A stretch of DNA of 64,000 nucleotides from Pseudomonas sp. H9. GTDB taxonomy: Bacteria > Pseudomonadota > Gammaproteobacteria > Pseudomonadales > Pseudomonadaceae. The stretch lies in contig NZ_SMOK01000011.1 of NCBI RefSeq assembly GCF_004353925.1, forward strand, positions 541,531 to 605,530, in the 5' to 3' direction. Positions 35,778-45,099 of this stretch are shown piece after piece (the first letter of the stretch is position 1; each line of letters begins with the position of its first letter). The translations under genes were made by a program, and so were the position numbers. The notes under the pieces were generated by a model that worked only from the letters and a program-made list of their open reading frames with translations, did not search any database and was not told the DNA's origin.

Positions 35778-38700
35778 ATGAAGCCTCTGAGGTGCTTTGC
35801 GCTGAGCTGCCTGCTAAGCCTGCAGGCGTTCCCGGCCATGGCCATTGATGTCGGTGAACCCCGCCAGTTACTGGCCCGCTCGATCAGCAGTAGCGCGGCG
35901 CTGACGCTCTCAGCCGAAGAGCGCAGCTGGCTCAAGCACAAGCAGCACTTGATACTCGGCACAACCGTACCGGACTACCCACCTTTCGATATCAATGTCA
36001 GCCAAAACGACTATGAAGGCCTGACCGCAGACTATGCCGGGCTGATCAGTGAACTGTTGGGCATCCACATCACTGTTCGGCGCTTCGCACACCGCAGCCA
36101 AGCTATTGCCGCCTTGCATGAAGGCAAGATCGACCTGCTCGGCAGCTCCAATGCTTTCGAAGCGGCTGACGCTCACCTAGTGTTGAGCCACCCCTACACT
36201 GACGACCAATCGGTGATTTCCATCGGTGCGGGCAAGTCCCTGGGGCTTAACGACAAGCTCGAAGGGCTGAGCCTGGCAATGGTCGATCACTACCTGCCCA
36301 CAGCGATGGTGAGCGCGCTGTACCCGCAGGCCAAGCTGCAACTGTACAACTCCAACCTGGCGGGTCTCTCAGCAGTGGCACTGGGCCAAGCCGACGCGTT
36401 TCTTGGCGATGCGGTCAGCAGTGATTACCTGATTACCCGTGTTTATCAGGGCAGCGTACAGATCGACCATTTCATCAAGGATCTACGGGGCACCTTCGCC
36501 TTTGCCATATCCCGCGATAACCCGACCCTGCTGCGCCTGGTCGATAAAGCACTGGACCACGTGGCTGACAATGACCGCCTGAATATCCTGCGCCGCTGGA
36601 CCAGCGGCAGCTCGCGCACGCTGCTCAATCGTGGCAGCTTGAGCCTGAGTGCCGCAGAGCGCAGCTGGATCGAGCAGCACCCCAGAGTCCGGGTGGCGAT
36701 CAATAAGTACTTTGCGCCCATCACGTTCTACGATGACCACCTGCAATTTCGCGGCATCGCCGCCGATGTTCTCGACCAGATCAGCCTGCGCACGGGCCTG
36801 AAGTTCGATATCCAGACGGCCGATTCGGTGGCCCAGATGATTGAACTGGTCGAACAAGGCAAGGCTGACATCGCCGGGGCGCTGCCGCCCACCCCGGAAC
36901 GTGAACGCTCTTTACGCTTCACTCGCCCTTACCTGGTCTCACCGCGGGTACTGGTGACTCGTAGTGACAACCATGACCTGCACAACAGCCAACAACTCGA
37001 CGGCCTGCGCCTGGCCTCGATCCGCGATTTTGTACCCATCAAAGAAGAATTGCGCCTGCGCTTCCCACACATGACGCCGATTGAAGTCGATGACCCGCTG
37101 TCGATGATGGAGACTGTGGCCCAGGGCAAGGCCGATGTGGCCATGAGTACACACATCAACGCGGCCTACTTTGTCAGCCGTATGTTCAAAGACCGCTTGC
37201 AGATCGCCTCGATCTACGGCGACCAGCCCGGCGTTGCCTCTTTCGCTGTCGCCCGTGAAGCCAAACTGCTGCATTCGATACTGAACAAAGCCCTGCTGAG
37301 CATTCCGCCCGATGAGATGACCGAACTGACCGGGCGCTGGCGAACCAACGCGCTGATCAGCGACAGTGTCTGGTACAACGACCGCGGGCTGATCCTGCAG
37401 ATCCTGTTGGGCGCCGCAGGCCTGATTGCAGCGGTGATCTTCTGGAACCGCTACCTGCGCCGACTGATTCGTGAACGCAGCGACGCCGAACACGCCCTGC
37501 AGCACGAGCTGACCTTCAGCAAGCGGCTGCTTGAAGAGTTGCGCCTGGCCAAGGAACAAGCCGAGGACGCCAGCCGGGCGAAAAGCACGTTCCTGGCGAC
37601 CATGAGCCATGAAATCCGTACCCCAATGAACGCGGTCATCGGCCTGCTGGAGTTGGCCGTCAAGGATGCAGAGCAGGGACACGCCGACCGCAACGCCCTG
37701 CAAGTGGCCTTCGAGTCGGCCAATGGCCTGCTGGAGTTGATCGGCGACATTCTGGATATCGTCCGCATCGAGTCCGGGCGCATGACCCTGGCGCCGCAAC
37801 CGACAGACCTCATCAGCCTGATCAACGCCACGGTACGTGTATTCGAAGGTAACGCCAGGCTCAAAGGCTTGACCCTGAGCACCGAGCTGCCACCCGGCCC
37901 CTGCCGGGTGTGGGTGGACTCGCTGCGTCTTAAACAGATCCTCTCCAACCTGGTCAGCAATGCAATCAAGTTCACCGAGCACGGCCGTATTACCGTGCAC
38001 CTGCAACGCGATGCCAGCACCCCCGGGCACTTGCACACAATCCTCACGGTGCAAGACACCGGCGTCGGCATCAGCGCACAAGACCAGCAACGCCTTTTTC
38101 AGCATTTTGCCCAGGTCGGCGCGCAAACGGCACGCCAGGGTACAGGCCTGGGCTTGATGATCAGCCGCACCCTGTGCGAGCTAATGGGGGGCCAGCTGGA
38201 GTTGCACAGCACCCTGCACCAAGGCACACGCGTACAGGTCAGCCTGACATTGCCGCTGGCCGAACCGGCGCCGGAAGCGCAGAACCACCCGGCAAGCTCA
38301 GATCTCAGCATGCCGGCGCAATCGGTTCTGGTGGTAGACGACTACCCCGCCAACCTGATGCTGCTTGAGCGCCAACTAAACGTGCTGGGCCATCGGGTCA
38401 GTCAGGCCAGCGATGGCCAACAAGCCTTGACCCTCTGGCAACAAGGCCAGTTCGATACGGTGATCACCGATTGCCATATGCCCGGCATGGACGGGCACCA
38501 GTTGACCCGACAGATCCGCGCGCTGGAGCGGCAACAGCAACGAGCGGCCTGCCTGATTCTCGGCCTGACCGCCAATGCTCAGGCCCAGGAGCGCGAGCAC
38601 TGCCTGGCCAGTGGCATGAACGATTGCCTGTTCAAGCCAATTGGCCTGGCGGAGCTTCGTCGTCATCTACACAGCAACAACGCCCAGGCCGCGCCTCAGC

Positions 38701-39065
38701 TCAATAGCGTCGAGGACGCGCACGCCAGTGGCTTCGACATCGACAACCTGCAGTACCTGACCTTGGGCGACCCCCAACTGATCCGACGCTTGATCGCTGA
38801 GCTGGCGCGCAGCAACCAGGAAGACCTAAAGGCCCTGCGAGCCCTTGGGCCGTGCCCGTCCCGCGAGCGGCTACGTACCCTGGCCCACCGGATCAAGGGG
38901 GGCGCGAAGATGCTCAAAGCCCGTGGTGTGGTACGCAACTGCGAAGCACTTGAACAAGCCTGCCTCGGCGACGCTACCGAGAACCAGCTCAAGGCGCTGC
39001 TCGACACCCTGGAACAGAGCTTGCTGACCTTGGAGCAGCAGTTGCGCCAGCCTGCCACGCCGTAA
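35778..39065 (+). CDS. BvgS/EvgS-like hybrid sensor kinase with two periplasmic binding domains, REC and Hpt
   Basis: 1095 residues from ATG 35778. Signal peptide about 1-22; two tandem Venus-flytrap (SBP_bac_3) domains at about 52-290 and 300-535, the second starting after the typical LSLSAAERSWIEQHP linker; membrane segment about 540-560; short coiled linker without a PAS domain; HisKA with ATMSHEIRTPMNAVIGLLEL; HATPase with DTGVGIS and GTGLGLMISR; REC about 850-970 with VVDDYPANLM and acceptor Asp in VITDCHMPGMDG; and a C-terminal Hpt with LAHRIKGGAKML. The full His-Asp-His relay hands phosphate to the regulator encoded just upstream. The lack of a PAS domain between membrane and kinase distinguishes it from BvgS. 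Ligand unknown; amino acids or small acids are usual for these domains. Confidence 0.9.
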   Translation: MKPLRCFALSCLLSLQAFPAMAIDVGEPRQLLARSISSSAALTLSAEERSWLKHKQHLILGTTVPDYPPFDINVSQNDYEGLTADYAGLISELLGIHITVRRFAHRSQAIAALHEGKIDLLGSSNAFEAADAHLVLSHPYTDDQSVISIGAGKSLGLNDKLEGLSLAMVDHYLPTAMVSALYPQAKLQLYNSNLAGLSAVALGQADAFLGDAVSSDYLITRVYQGSVQIDHFIKDLRGTFAFAISRDNPTLLRLVDKALDHVADNDRLNILRRWTSGSSRTLLNRGSLSLSAAERSWIEQHPRVRVAINKYFAPITFYDDHLQFRGIAADVLDQISLRTGLKFDIQTADSVAQMIELVEQGKADIAGALPPTPERERSLRFTRPYLVSPRVLVTRSDNHDLHNSQQLDGLRLASIRDFVPIKEELRLRFPHMTPIEVDDPLSMMETVAQGKADVAMSTHINAAYFVSRMFKDRLQIASIYGDQPGVASFAVAREAKLLHSILNKALLSIPPDEMTELTGRWRTNALISDSVWYNDRGLILQILLGAAGLIAAVIFWNRYLRRLIRERSDAEHALQHELTFSKRLLEELRLAKEQAEDASRAKSTFLATMSHEIRTPMNAVIGLLELAVKDAEQGHADRNALQVAFESANGLLELIGDILDIVRIESGRMTLAPQPTDLISLINATVRVFEGNARLKGLTLSTELPPGPCRVWVDSLRLKQILSNLVSNAIKFTEHGRITVHLQRDASTPGHLHTILTVQDTGVGISAQDQQRLFQHFAQVGAQTARQGTGLGLMISRTLCELMGGQLELHSTLHQGTRVQVSLTLPLAEPAPEAQNHPASSDLSMPAQSVLVVDDYPANLMLLERQLNVLGHRVSQASDGQQALTLWQQGQFDTVITDCHMPGMDGHQLTRQIRALERQQQRAACLILGLTANAQAQEREHCLASGMNDCLFKPIGLAELRRHLHSNNAQAAPQLNSVEDAHASGFDIDNLQYLTLGDPQLIRRLIAELARSNQEDLKALRALGPCPSRERLRTLAHRIKGGAKMLKARGVVRNCEALEQACLGDATENQLKALLDTLEQSLLTLEQQLRQPATP

Positions 39066-39073
39066 CAGGGCTT

Positions 39074-40393
39074 TCAGTGCAGCTGCAGGGTCGAGTTGAT
39101 CTGGCAGATTGCATCGACTACATGTTGCGAGCCCTGCTGAATTTCCAGGATCACCTCGCCGGCCTCATTGGCCAGCTCTACCCCGATACCGGTGCGGCTC
39201 AAGCTCGACTGCATGCTGGCCACCGCAGTCAGAGACAGGTCATGGTTCTGCCGCACTACCTCGACAATTTCCACGGTGGCCTGGCTGGTACGTGCCGCCA
39301 GACTGCGTACCTCATCGGCCACCACGGCAAACCCGCGGCCATGCTCGCCGGCCCGCGCCGCTTCTATGGCTGCATTGAGGGCCAATAAATTGGTCTGGTC
39401 GGCAATACCACGGATGGTCTGAACAATCTGGCCGATCACCTCCGACTGTTTGCTGACGGCATCGATGCTGCGTGCCGCAGCGTTGAGGTTCTGGGAGATT
39501 TCCTCGATGACTTGTACCGTCTGCTGCACCACCTGTGAACCTTTGCGGGCGCAGGCGTCATTCTGCATCGAGGTGGCGTGGGCGGCCTCCGCAGCGGTTT
39601 GCTGGGTGCAGACTTGCGAGGTGATGTCACTGGCGAACTTGACCACTTTGTACAGCTGGCCGCGCGTATCGAAGATCGGGTTGTAGGAGGCTTCGAGGTA
39701 AACCATTTGCCCTAGTTTGTTGACCCGTTCGAAACGGTGCGAATGGAATTCACCGCGGTTGAGCGAAGCCCAGAACGCTTTGTAGGCCGCCGACTCGCTT
39801 TCACTCTTGTGGCAGAACAGGCTGTGGTGCTGGCCGACTATTTCGTCGTGACGGTAACGCATGGTGTCGAGAAAGTTCTGGTTGGCTTTGATGACCTTGC
39901 CTTGTGGGGTGAATTCAATCACCGCCATGGAACGGCTGATGGCATTGATCAGGCTGTCGCTCTCATGCTCCGCTTTAACCCGAGCGGTGATATCAGAGGC
40001 CACTTTGATCACGCTGACCACTTGCTGCTCTGGCCCGAACACCGGCATGTAGCTGGCCTCGAGCCAGAGCTGGTGACCTTGCTGATCGACCCGTTCAAAC
40101 GTGCCGCTCTGCGCCTCTCCACGCGCCAGTCGTTGCCATAACTGCCGGTACGCGTCGCTGTTGGCGTAGTCCTTCTCACAAAAGATTCGGTGATGCTTGC
40201 CGCGAATCTGCTCAAGGCTGTAGCCGGTGACTTTACAGAAGTTGTCGTTGGCGTCCAGGATGATCCCGTCCGGGGTGAACTCGATCATGGCCATGGCGCG
40301 GCTGATCGCGGCGAGTTTGGCGGTGATCCCCGCCAAAGCCCGGTTGCAGTGTTCAATTTCTGCCAAATCCGACTTGCGATGAAAATCGAACAT
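39074..40393 (-). CDS. bdlA: Soluble PAS-PAS-MCP chemoreceptor-like protein (BdlA-like)
   Basis: 439 residues with no membrane segment. Two PAS domains (about 25-145 and 148-268), each opening with S[R]xMA[M/V]IEFTPxG and containing a conserved [12 protein letters not shown] or [12 protein letters not shown] block and a PAC ending SDIT. The methyl-accepting domain (about 270-439) has the hairpin tip [20 protein letters not shown] and [14 protein letters not shown]. Length and order match BdlA of P. aeruginosa, which links redox and c-di-GMP cues to biofilm dispersal. The C-terminal half of the methyl-accepting helix is shorter than in transmembrane receptors, as in BdlA. Convergent with the hybrid kinase, 8 bases apart. 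Cofactor (haem or FAD) not predictable. Confidence 0.8.
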   Translation of the reverse strand: MFDFHRKSDLAEIEHCNRALAGITAKLAAISRAMAMIEFTPDGIILDANDNFCKVTGYSLEQIRGKHHRIFCEKDYANSDAYRQLWQRLARGEAQSGTFERVDQQGHQLWLEASYMPVFGPEQQVVSVIKVASDITARVKAEHESDSLINAISRSMAVIEFTPQGKVIKANQNFLDTMRYRHDEIVGQHHSLFCHKSESESAAYKAFWASLNRGEFHSHRFERVNKLGQMVYLEASYNPIFDTRGQLYKVVKFASDITSQVCTQQTAAEAAHATSMQNDACARKGSQVVQQTVQVIEEISQNLNAAARSIDAVSKQSEVIGQIVQTIRGIADQTNLLALNAAIEAARAGEHGRGFAVVADEVRSLAARTSQATVEIVEVVRQNHDLSLTAVASMQSSLSRTGIGVELANEAGEVILEIQQGSQHVVDAICQINSTLQLH

Positions 40394-40470
40394 CGAACCG
40401 CCCTCTATGCCCAGGTTTTGCTGAGCATAGATCGGCGTTGACGCCGTGCAAGCACATTGACACTACCCCT

Positions 40471-40542
40471 GTAGGAGCGGGCTTGCCCCGCGATATGGGG
40501 TGTGTCAGTTACATCGCAATCGCGGGGCAAGCCCGCTCCTAC
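40471..40542. repeat. REP doublet
   Basis: Complete inverted pair gtaggagcgggcttgcccc / ggggcaagcccgctcctac in the space after gntR and before the bdlA-like gene. Confidence 0.9.
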
Positions 40543-40564
40543 AACAAGCCTGCTCCTACCGGGG

Positions 40565-41584
40565 TTAGCTGCTTTCGCGAATCACCAGTTCAAACCCCAG
40601 GTCCTGGTTCTGCTCCGTACCGCGCTTGCCGTCAAGCAAGCCCAGCAACGCCTGCGCTGCACACCGGCCAATGGCCGCACGCGGGGTGCGGATCGAGGTC
40701 AGGCGCGGCACCATGTGTGCCGAAGCCGGCAGGTCGTTGAAGCCGACCATCGCCACCTGCTCCGGCACCTTCACTCCCAGGCGCAAGGCTTCAAGGATGG
40801 CGCCCTGGGCCAGGTCGTCGTTGCAGAAGAAGATCCCATCGACATCGCCATGCGCCGTCAGCAGTTGCCGGAACAGTTCACCCCCCAAGGCAATGGATGA
40901 CGGTTGTGGCGACAGCACATGCAGTTCGCTGGCATACCGACCGGCTGCCTTCAGGGCCTGGCTGTAACCATCGGCCCGTTGCATCACCCGCGGGTCGAGC
41001 TGCGCGGCGATGAACCCCAGGCGCTGGCGTCCGCGCTCAAGCAGATGCCGCGCGGCCGCCGCACCGGCCTGTTGCTGGGAAAAACCCACCGACATGCCCT
41101 GCTCCTGCAGCCCCAGTTCCATCATGTGCACACACGGCACGCCACTGGCCGTGAGCATCTGCTTGGACGCTTCACTGCGGTCGAAGCCTGTGAGCAGCAT
41201 GCCGCGCGGTTGATACGCGAGATAATTGCGGATCAGGTTCTCTTCTTCGGCAATATCGTAGTGATAGTTACCGATCAACACCTCAAGGCCGCGTGGGCGC
41301 ATCACCTCGTGCACCGCCTCCAGGGTTTCGATGAACAGCTGGTTGGACAGTGACGGAATCAGCACCACGATGGATTCGCTCTGTGCCGATGCCAAGGCGC
41401 GCGCGGCCGGATTGGCCACGTAACCGAGGGTGGTTGCAGCCTGTTTGACCTTTTCGACCAGCTCCGGGGCGACCGTGCTGACCCCACGCAAGGCGCGCGA
41501 TGCAGTAATCGGGGAAACCCCGGAAAGCCTGGCCACTTCAGCCAGAGTAGGACGACCGGTAGTACGGGAGCCGATGCGGGTCAT
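40565..41584 (-). CDS. gntR: LacI-family gluconate repressor GntR
   Basis: 339 residues. N-terminal LacI helix-turn-helix (TLAEVARLSGVSPITASRAL) and hinge (NPAARALASAQS), then a periplasmic-binding-protein-like effector domain (SIVVLIPSLSNQLFIETLEA, FFCNDDLAQGAI, GFNDLPASAHMVPRLTSI). It is divergent from gntK, with TAGCGCT operators between them. In pseudomonads GntR represses gluconate kinase and transporter genes and is released by gluconate or 6-phosphogluconate. The family pattern and neighbours agree, so the call is firm. Uses ATG 41584 adjoining an AT-rich promoter region. Confidence 0.93.
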   Translation of the reverse strand: MTRIGSRTTGRPTLAEVARLSGVSPITASRALRGVSTVAPELVEKVKQAATTLGYVANPAARALASAQSESIVVLIPSLSNQLFIETLEAVHEVMRPRGLEVLIGNYHYDIAEEENLIRNYLAYQPRGMLLTGFDRSEASKQMLTASGVPCVHMMELGLQEQGMSVGFSQQQAGAAAARHLLERGRQRLGFIAAQLDPRVMQRADGYSQALKAAGRYASELHVLSPQPSSIALGGELFRQLLTAHGDVDGIFFCNDDLAQGAILEALRLGVKVPEQVAMVGFNDLPASAHMVPRLTSIRTPRAAIGRCAAQALLGLLDGKRGTEQNQDLGFELVIRESS

Positions 41585-41628
41585 GGGGAATTTTATTTTC
41601 GACTTGCAAAGAATGGGGAACGGGCACT

Positions 41629-41643
41629 AAGGTAGCGCTGTCT
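41629..41643. promoter_or_regulatory. GntR operator 1
   Basis: aaggtagcgctgtct, 45 bases upstream of gntR; shares the TAGCGCT core with the sites before gntK and gntP. Probable autoregulatory site. Confidence 0.7.
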
Positions 41644-41756
41644 CAGAGCACAGGCAATGCATAACTGCAGGTGAGCTGAAATGAGCATCCATACTGCTGA
41701 ATACAAGATCAATAACATCCGGGAAAGAAGCGCCCGAGGCCTCCGTCGCCCCGACC

Positions 41757-41774
41757 AAAGATAGCGCTATCTTT
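41757..41774. promoter_or_regulatory. GntR operator 2 (gntK)
   Basis: Perfect 18-base palindrome aaagatagcgctatcttt, ending 17 bases before the gntK start and directly next to its AGGAGG; binding here would block transcription or translation start. Confidence 0.85.
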
Positions 41775-41791
41775 CCTTGCAGGAGGTACCG

Positions 41792-42331
41792 ATGAACCCA
41801 CCCCTCTCCGCGATTGTGGTCATGGGCGTAGCAGGCTGCGGCAAGAGCTACGTTGGTGCCGCCATTGCTGGCCTAAGCGGCGGCCGCCTGATTGAAGGCG
41901 ACGACTTTCACCCCACTGCCAACATCCAGAAGATGAGCGCCGGCATTCCCCTGGACGATGACGACCGTGCCGGTTGGCTGATCCGTCTGGGTGAGGAACT
42001 GCAAGCTACCCTCAAGCAGGGCGAGCGCCCGATCCTCACCTGTTCCGCGTTGAAAAAGCGCTACCGCGATACCTTGCGCCACGCCGTCCCCGACCTAGGC
42101 TTTGTGTTCCTCGACCTGACCCCTGAAGAAGCCAGCCGCCGGGTATTGGCCCGCCCTGGCCACTTCATGCCGGCCAGCCTGATCGATAGCCAGTTCGCTG
42201 CGCTCGAACGCCCCAATGGCGAAGCCCTGACCCTGCCACTGGACGCCACGCTGCCGGTCGAGCAGTTGGCGGTCAAGGTCGACCTGTGGCTAAAGCCCTG
42301 CGGTGAGCCGGTATTGGCGCGAACGGCCTGA
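41792..42331 (+). CDS. gntK: Gluconokinase
   Basis: 179 residues from ATG 41792 (AGGAGG 6 bases before; an upstream ATG at 41777 overlaps the ribosome site). Phosphorylates gluconate to 6-phosphogluconate, feeding the Entner-Doudoroff pathway. P-loop MGVAGCGKSYVG, lid/base region EGDDFHPTANIQKMSAGIPL, then TCSALKKRYRDTLR and FLDLTPEEASRRVLARPGHF are all standard for the GntK family. Cytosolic. Between gntR and gntP, with a TAGCGCT operator before each transcription unit. Confidence 0.95.
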   Translation: MNPPLSAIVVMGVAGCGKSYVGAAIAGLSGGRLIEGDDFHPTANIQKMSAGIPLDDDDRAGWLIRLGEELQATLKQGERPILTCSALKKRYRDTLRHAVPDLGFVFLDLTPEEASRRVLARPGHFMPASLIDSQFAALERPNGEALTLPLDATLPVEQLAVKVDLWLKPCGEPVLARTA

Positions 42332-42353
42332 TCAGGCGGTTTTCCGGCTCACC

Positions 42354-42369
42354 AAAGATAGCGCTGTCT
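42354..42369. promoter_or_regulatory. GntR operator 3 (gntP)
   Basis: aaagatagcgctgtct, 60 bases before the gntP start; one base change from the perfect palindrome at gntK. It shows the permease gene has its own regulated promoter. Confidence 0.8.
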
Positions 42370-42428
42370 CAAGCACGATCTGCTGCAAATGCTCCGCCCA
42401 CAACAATGACAAAACGAGGCACTGAACC

Positions 42429-43781
42429 ATGTTCGGTTTGGCAACTGATACCTACCTGCTGCTTGATGCAGTGGTCACCATCGTCGGCCTGGTGCTGCTG
42501 ATTACCCATTTCAAAGTCCACCCCTTCGTTGCCTTGACCCTGGCCGCCGGATTCCTCGGCCTGACCTCCGGCATGCCCGTGGCCAAAGTCATGAAATCCT
42601 TCCAGGACGGCTTTGGCGGTGTACTGGGCTTTGTCGGTATTGTCCTGGCCCTGGGCACCATGCTCGGCAAGCTGATGGCCGACTCCGGCGGGGCCGATCA
42701 GATCGCGCAAACGCTGATCCGTGCCTTCGGCAAACAGAAAGTGCATTGGGCGATGATGTTTGCCGCGTTTCTGGTGGGCATTCCGTTGTTCTTCGAAATC
42801 GGCTTTGTGCTGTTGATCCCGCTGGTGTTCATCGTCGCCCGGCGTTCCGGAGTGTCGCTGATCAAAATCGGTATTCCGCTGTTGGCCGGGCTGTCAGTGG
42901 TCCACGGCCTGGTGCCGCCGCACCCGGGGCCGTTGTTGGCGATTGGCATTTTCAATGCCGATATCGGCAAGACCATCTTCTACGGCCTGATCGTTGCCCT
43001 GCCCACCGCGATCATTGCCGGCCCGCTTTACGGCAACTTCATCTCGCGCTACATCCCCGGCTCACCTTCCCAGGAGCTGATGGACCAGATCGCCCGCGAG
43101 TCCGATCAAAAGAACTTGCCGAGCTTCAGTATCACGCTGATCACCGTATTACTGCCGGTGTTTCTGATGCTGCTGAAAACCTTCGCCGACGTGGTACTAC
43201 CGGCTGAACACATTGTGCGTCAGTGGATGGACCTGATCGGCCACCCGATCACCGCCCTGCTCGCTGCGTTGTTACTGGCCTTCTATACCTTTGGTGCCGC
43301 GCGCGGCTTCTCCCGCCAGCAGATCATGAAGCTGCTCGACCAGAGCCTGGCGCCCACCGCCGCGATCATTCTGATCGTGGGTGCCGGCGGTGGCTTCAAG
43401 CAAATGCTGGTGGATACCGGAGTGGGTAACGTCATTGGTCAGATGGCTGTGCAGGCGCAGATTTCACCGATTTTGCTGGCCTGGCTGGTGGCGGCGGTGA
43501 TTCGCATCGCCACAGGCTCGGCGACGGTGGCGACCATTACCGGCGCCGGGATCGTTGCGCCGGTGATCGGTATGATTCCAGGGGTCAACCGCGAGTTACT
43601 GGTGCTGGCCACCGGGGCCGGCTCATTGATCCTGTCGCACGTCAACGATGCTGGTTTCTGGCTGGTGAAACAGTACTTCAACATGACCGTGGCCGAGACC
43701 TTCAAGACCTGGAGCATGATGGAGACCATCCTGTCGGTGGTCGGCATCATCTTTATCATGCTGCTGTCACTGGTGGTGTGA
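42429..43781 (+). CDS. gntP: Gluconate:H+ symporter, GntP family
   Basis: 450 residues with about 12-14 hydrophobic segments along the whole length. GntP-family motifs: LGTMLGKLMADSGGADQIA, IPLFFEIGFVLLIPLVFI, VHGLVPPHPGPLLAIGIF, ATGSATVATITGAGIVAP and LSHVNDAGFWLVKQYFNM. Inner-membrane importer of gluconate. Ribosome site GAGG 9-10 bases before the ATG. Follows gntK after 97 bases with its own GntR operator. Ends 5 bases before a REP doublet. Confidence 0.94.
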   Translation: MFGLATDTYLLLDAVVTIVGLVLLITHFKVHPFVALTLAAGFLGLTSGMPVAKVMKSFQDGFGGVLGFVGIVLALGTMLGKLMADSGGADQIAQTLIRAFGKQKVHWAMMFAAFLVGIPLFFEIGFVLLIPLVFIVARRSGVSLIKIGIPLLAGLSVVHGLVPPHPGPLLAIGIFNADIGKTIFYGLIVALPTAIIAGPLYGNFISRYIPGSPSQELMDQIARESDQKNLPSFSITLITVLLPVFLMLLKTFADVVLPAEHIVRQWMDLIGHPITALLAALLLAFYTFGAARGFSRQQIMKLLDQSLAPTAAIILIVGAGGGFKQMLVDTGVGNVIGQMAVQAQISPILLAWLVAAVIRIATGSATVATITGAGIVAPVIGMIPGVNRELLVLATGAGSLILSHVNDAGFWLVKQYFNMTVAETFKTWSMMETILSVVGIIFIMLLSLVV

Positions 43782-43786
43782 TTAAT

Positions 43787-43857
43787 GTAGGAGCGGGCTT
43801 GCCCCGCGATTGCGGTGTGTCTGATGAACAGCAATCGCGGGGCAAGCCCTCTCCTAC
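43787..43857. repeat. REP doublet (one mutated arm)
   Basis: Inverted pair gtaggagcgggcttgcccc / ggggcaagccctctcctac between convergent gntP and yiaY; the right arm has T for G in cccgctcc. Confidence 0.9.
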
Positions 43858-43868
43858 AGCAAGCTCGC

Positions 43869-45017
43869 TTAGAAGGCAGCTTTGAAGATACCTTCGATTT
43901 CTGCCTGGCTGGCCACCCGCGGGTTGGTCAGGCCGCAGGCATCTTTCAGTGCGTTACTGGCAAGCGTCGGCACATCAGCCTCCTTGGCCCCCAACACCGA
44001 CAAACCAGCCGGGATATCGATGTCCCGCGACAGTTGCTCGATCGCTGCAATCGCTGCGTCACTGCCCTGCTCGGCACTCAGTCCGCTCACCTCCACGCCC
44101 ATGGCCTTGGCCACGTCCCGCAAGCGTGCGGCACTGACTTTGGCATTGAAACGCTGCACGTGCGGCAACAGCACGGCGTTGCACACACCATGTGGCAGGT
44201 CATAGAAGCCACCCAACTGGTGCGCCATGGCATGCACATACCCCAGCGACGCATTATTGAAAGCCATACCGGCGAGGAACTGGGCGTAGGCCATGTTTTC
44301 GCGCGCCTGCAAGTCACTACCTTCAGCAACCGCCTGGCGCAGGTTCTGGCTGATCAGTTCGATGGCTTTGATGGCACACGCATCGGTGATCGGGGTTGCC
44401 GCCGTCGACACATAGGCCTCGATAGCGTGGGTCAGTGCATCCATACCGGTGGCGGCGGTCAGGCCCTTGGGCATGGCGGCCATCAGCGCCGGATCGTTGA
44501 CCGACAGTAATGGGGTCACGTTGCGGTCGACGATGGCCATTTTCACGTGGCGTGCTTCGTCGGTAATGATGCAGAAGCGCGTCATTTCACTGGCCGTGCC
44601 CGCAGTGGTGTTGATTGCAATCAGCGGCAACTGCGGCTTGGTCGAGCGATCAACGCCCTCGTAATCGCTGATCTTGCCGCCGTTGGTGGCGCACAGCGCA
44701 ATGCCCTTGGCGCAGTCATGGGGCGAGCCGCCGCCCAGGGAGATCACACAGTCGCAGCGTTCACGCTGCAACTGCGCCAGGCCCTGTTCGACGTTGGCGA
44801 TACTGGGGTTGGGTTTGGCGCCGTCGAAAATCGACGAGTCGATGTCACGCATCGCCAGCAATTCGGCAATGCGCTCGGCGACCCCGGCCTTGGCCAGCCC
44901 GGTGTCGGTGACAATCAGTGCCTTGCGCAATCCGTAGCCGGCGATGGCCGCCATCGCCTCGTCGAGGCAGTCGATGCCCATAATGTTGACGGCAGGGATG
45001 AAGAACGTGCTGCTCAT
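43869..45017 (-). CDS. yiaY: Iron-containing alcohol dehydrogenase, YiaY type
   Basis: 382 residues from ATG 45017 (GAGGG 8-9 bases before); a longer upstream frame overlaps ilvA and is rejected. Group III Fe-dependent dehydrogenase: NAD site [34 protein letters not shown], metal ligands in [14 protein letters not shown] and [18 protein letters not shown]. Near-identical in pattern and length to E. coli YiaY, which is annotated as an L-threonine or alcohol dehydrogenase. Cytosolic. It follows ilvA on the same strand (82 bases apart); both could touch threonine metabolism, but co-regulation is not shown. Confidence 0.88.
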   Translation of the reverse strand: MSSTFFIPAVNIMGIDCLDEAMAAIAGYGLRKALIVTDTGLAKAGVAERIAELLAMRDIDSSIFDGAKPNPSIANVEQGLAQLQRERCDCVISLGGGSPHDCAKGIALCATNGGKISDYEGVDRSTKPQLPLIAINTTAGTASEMTRFCIITDEARHVKMAIVDRNVTPLLSVNDPALMAAMPKGLTAATGMDALTHAIEAYVSTAATPITDACAIKAIELISQNLRQAVAEGSDLQARENMAYAQFLAGMAFNNASLGYVHAMAHQLGGFYDLPHGVCNAVLLPHVQRFNAKVSAARLRDVAKAMGVEVSGLSAEQGSDAAIAAIEQLSRDIDIPAGLSVLGAKEADVPTLASNALKDACGLTNPRVASQAEIEGIFKAAF

Positions 45018-45099
45018 GGCGAAACCCTCATGCAATATTCCATTGCCCTCAGGATCCGCCTGAACGCCCTGCCCCGTGTTGATCTGGGGCAACCCTTGC

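Noticed and set aside
36939..38126. 395-residue minus-strand frame opposite the hybrid sensor kinase
   Set aside because: Antisense to the kinase's histidine and ATPase domains.
35159..39065. Two-component genes after the siderophore receptor as PfeR/PfeS
   Set aside because: They are a NarL-type regulator and a BvgS-type hybrid kinase, not OmpR/EnvZ-type, and a REP doublet separates them from the receptor.
42385..42428. A-rich stretch before gntP as a Crc/Hfq binding site
   Set aside because: No AAnAAnAA motif is complete; too weak to list.
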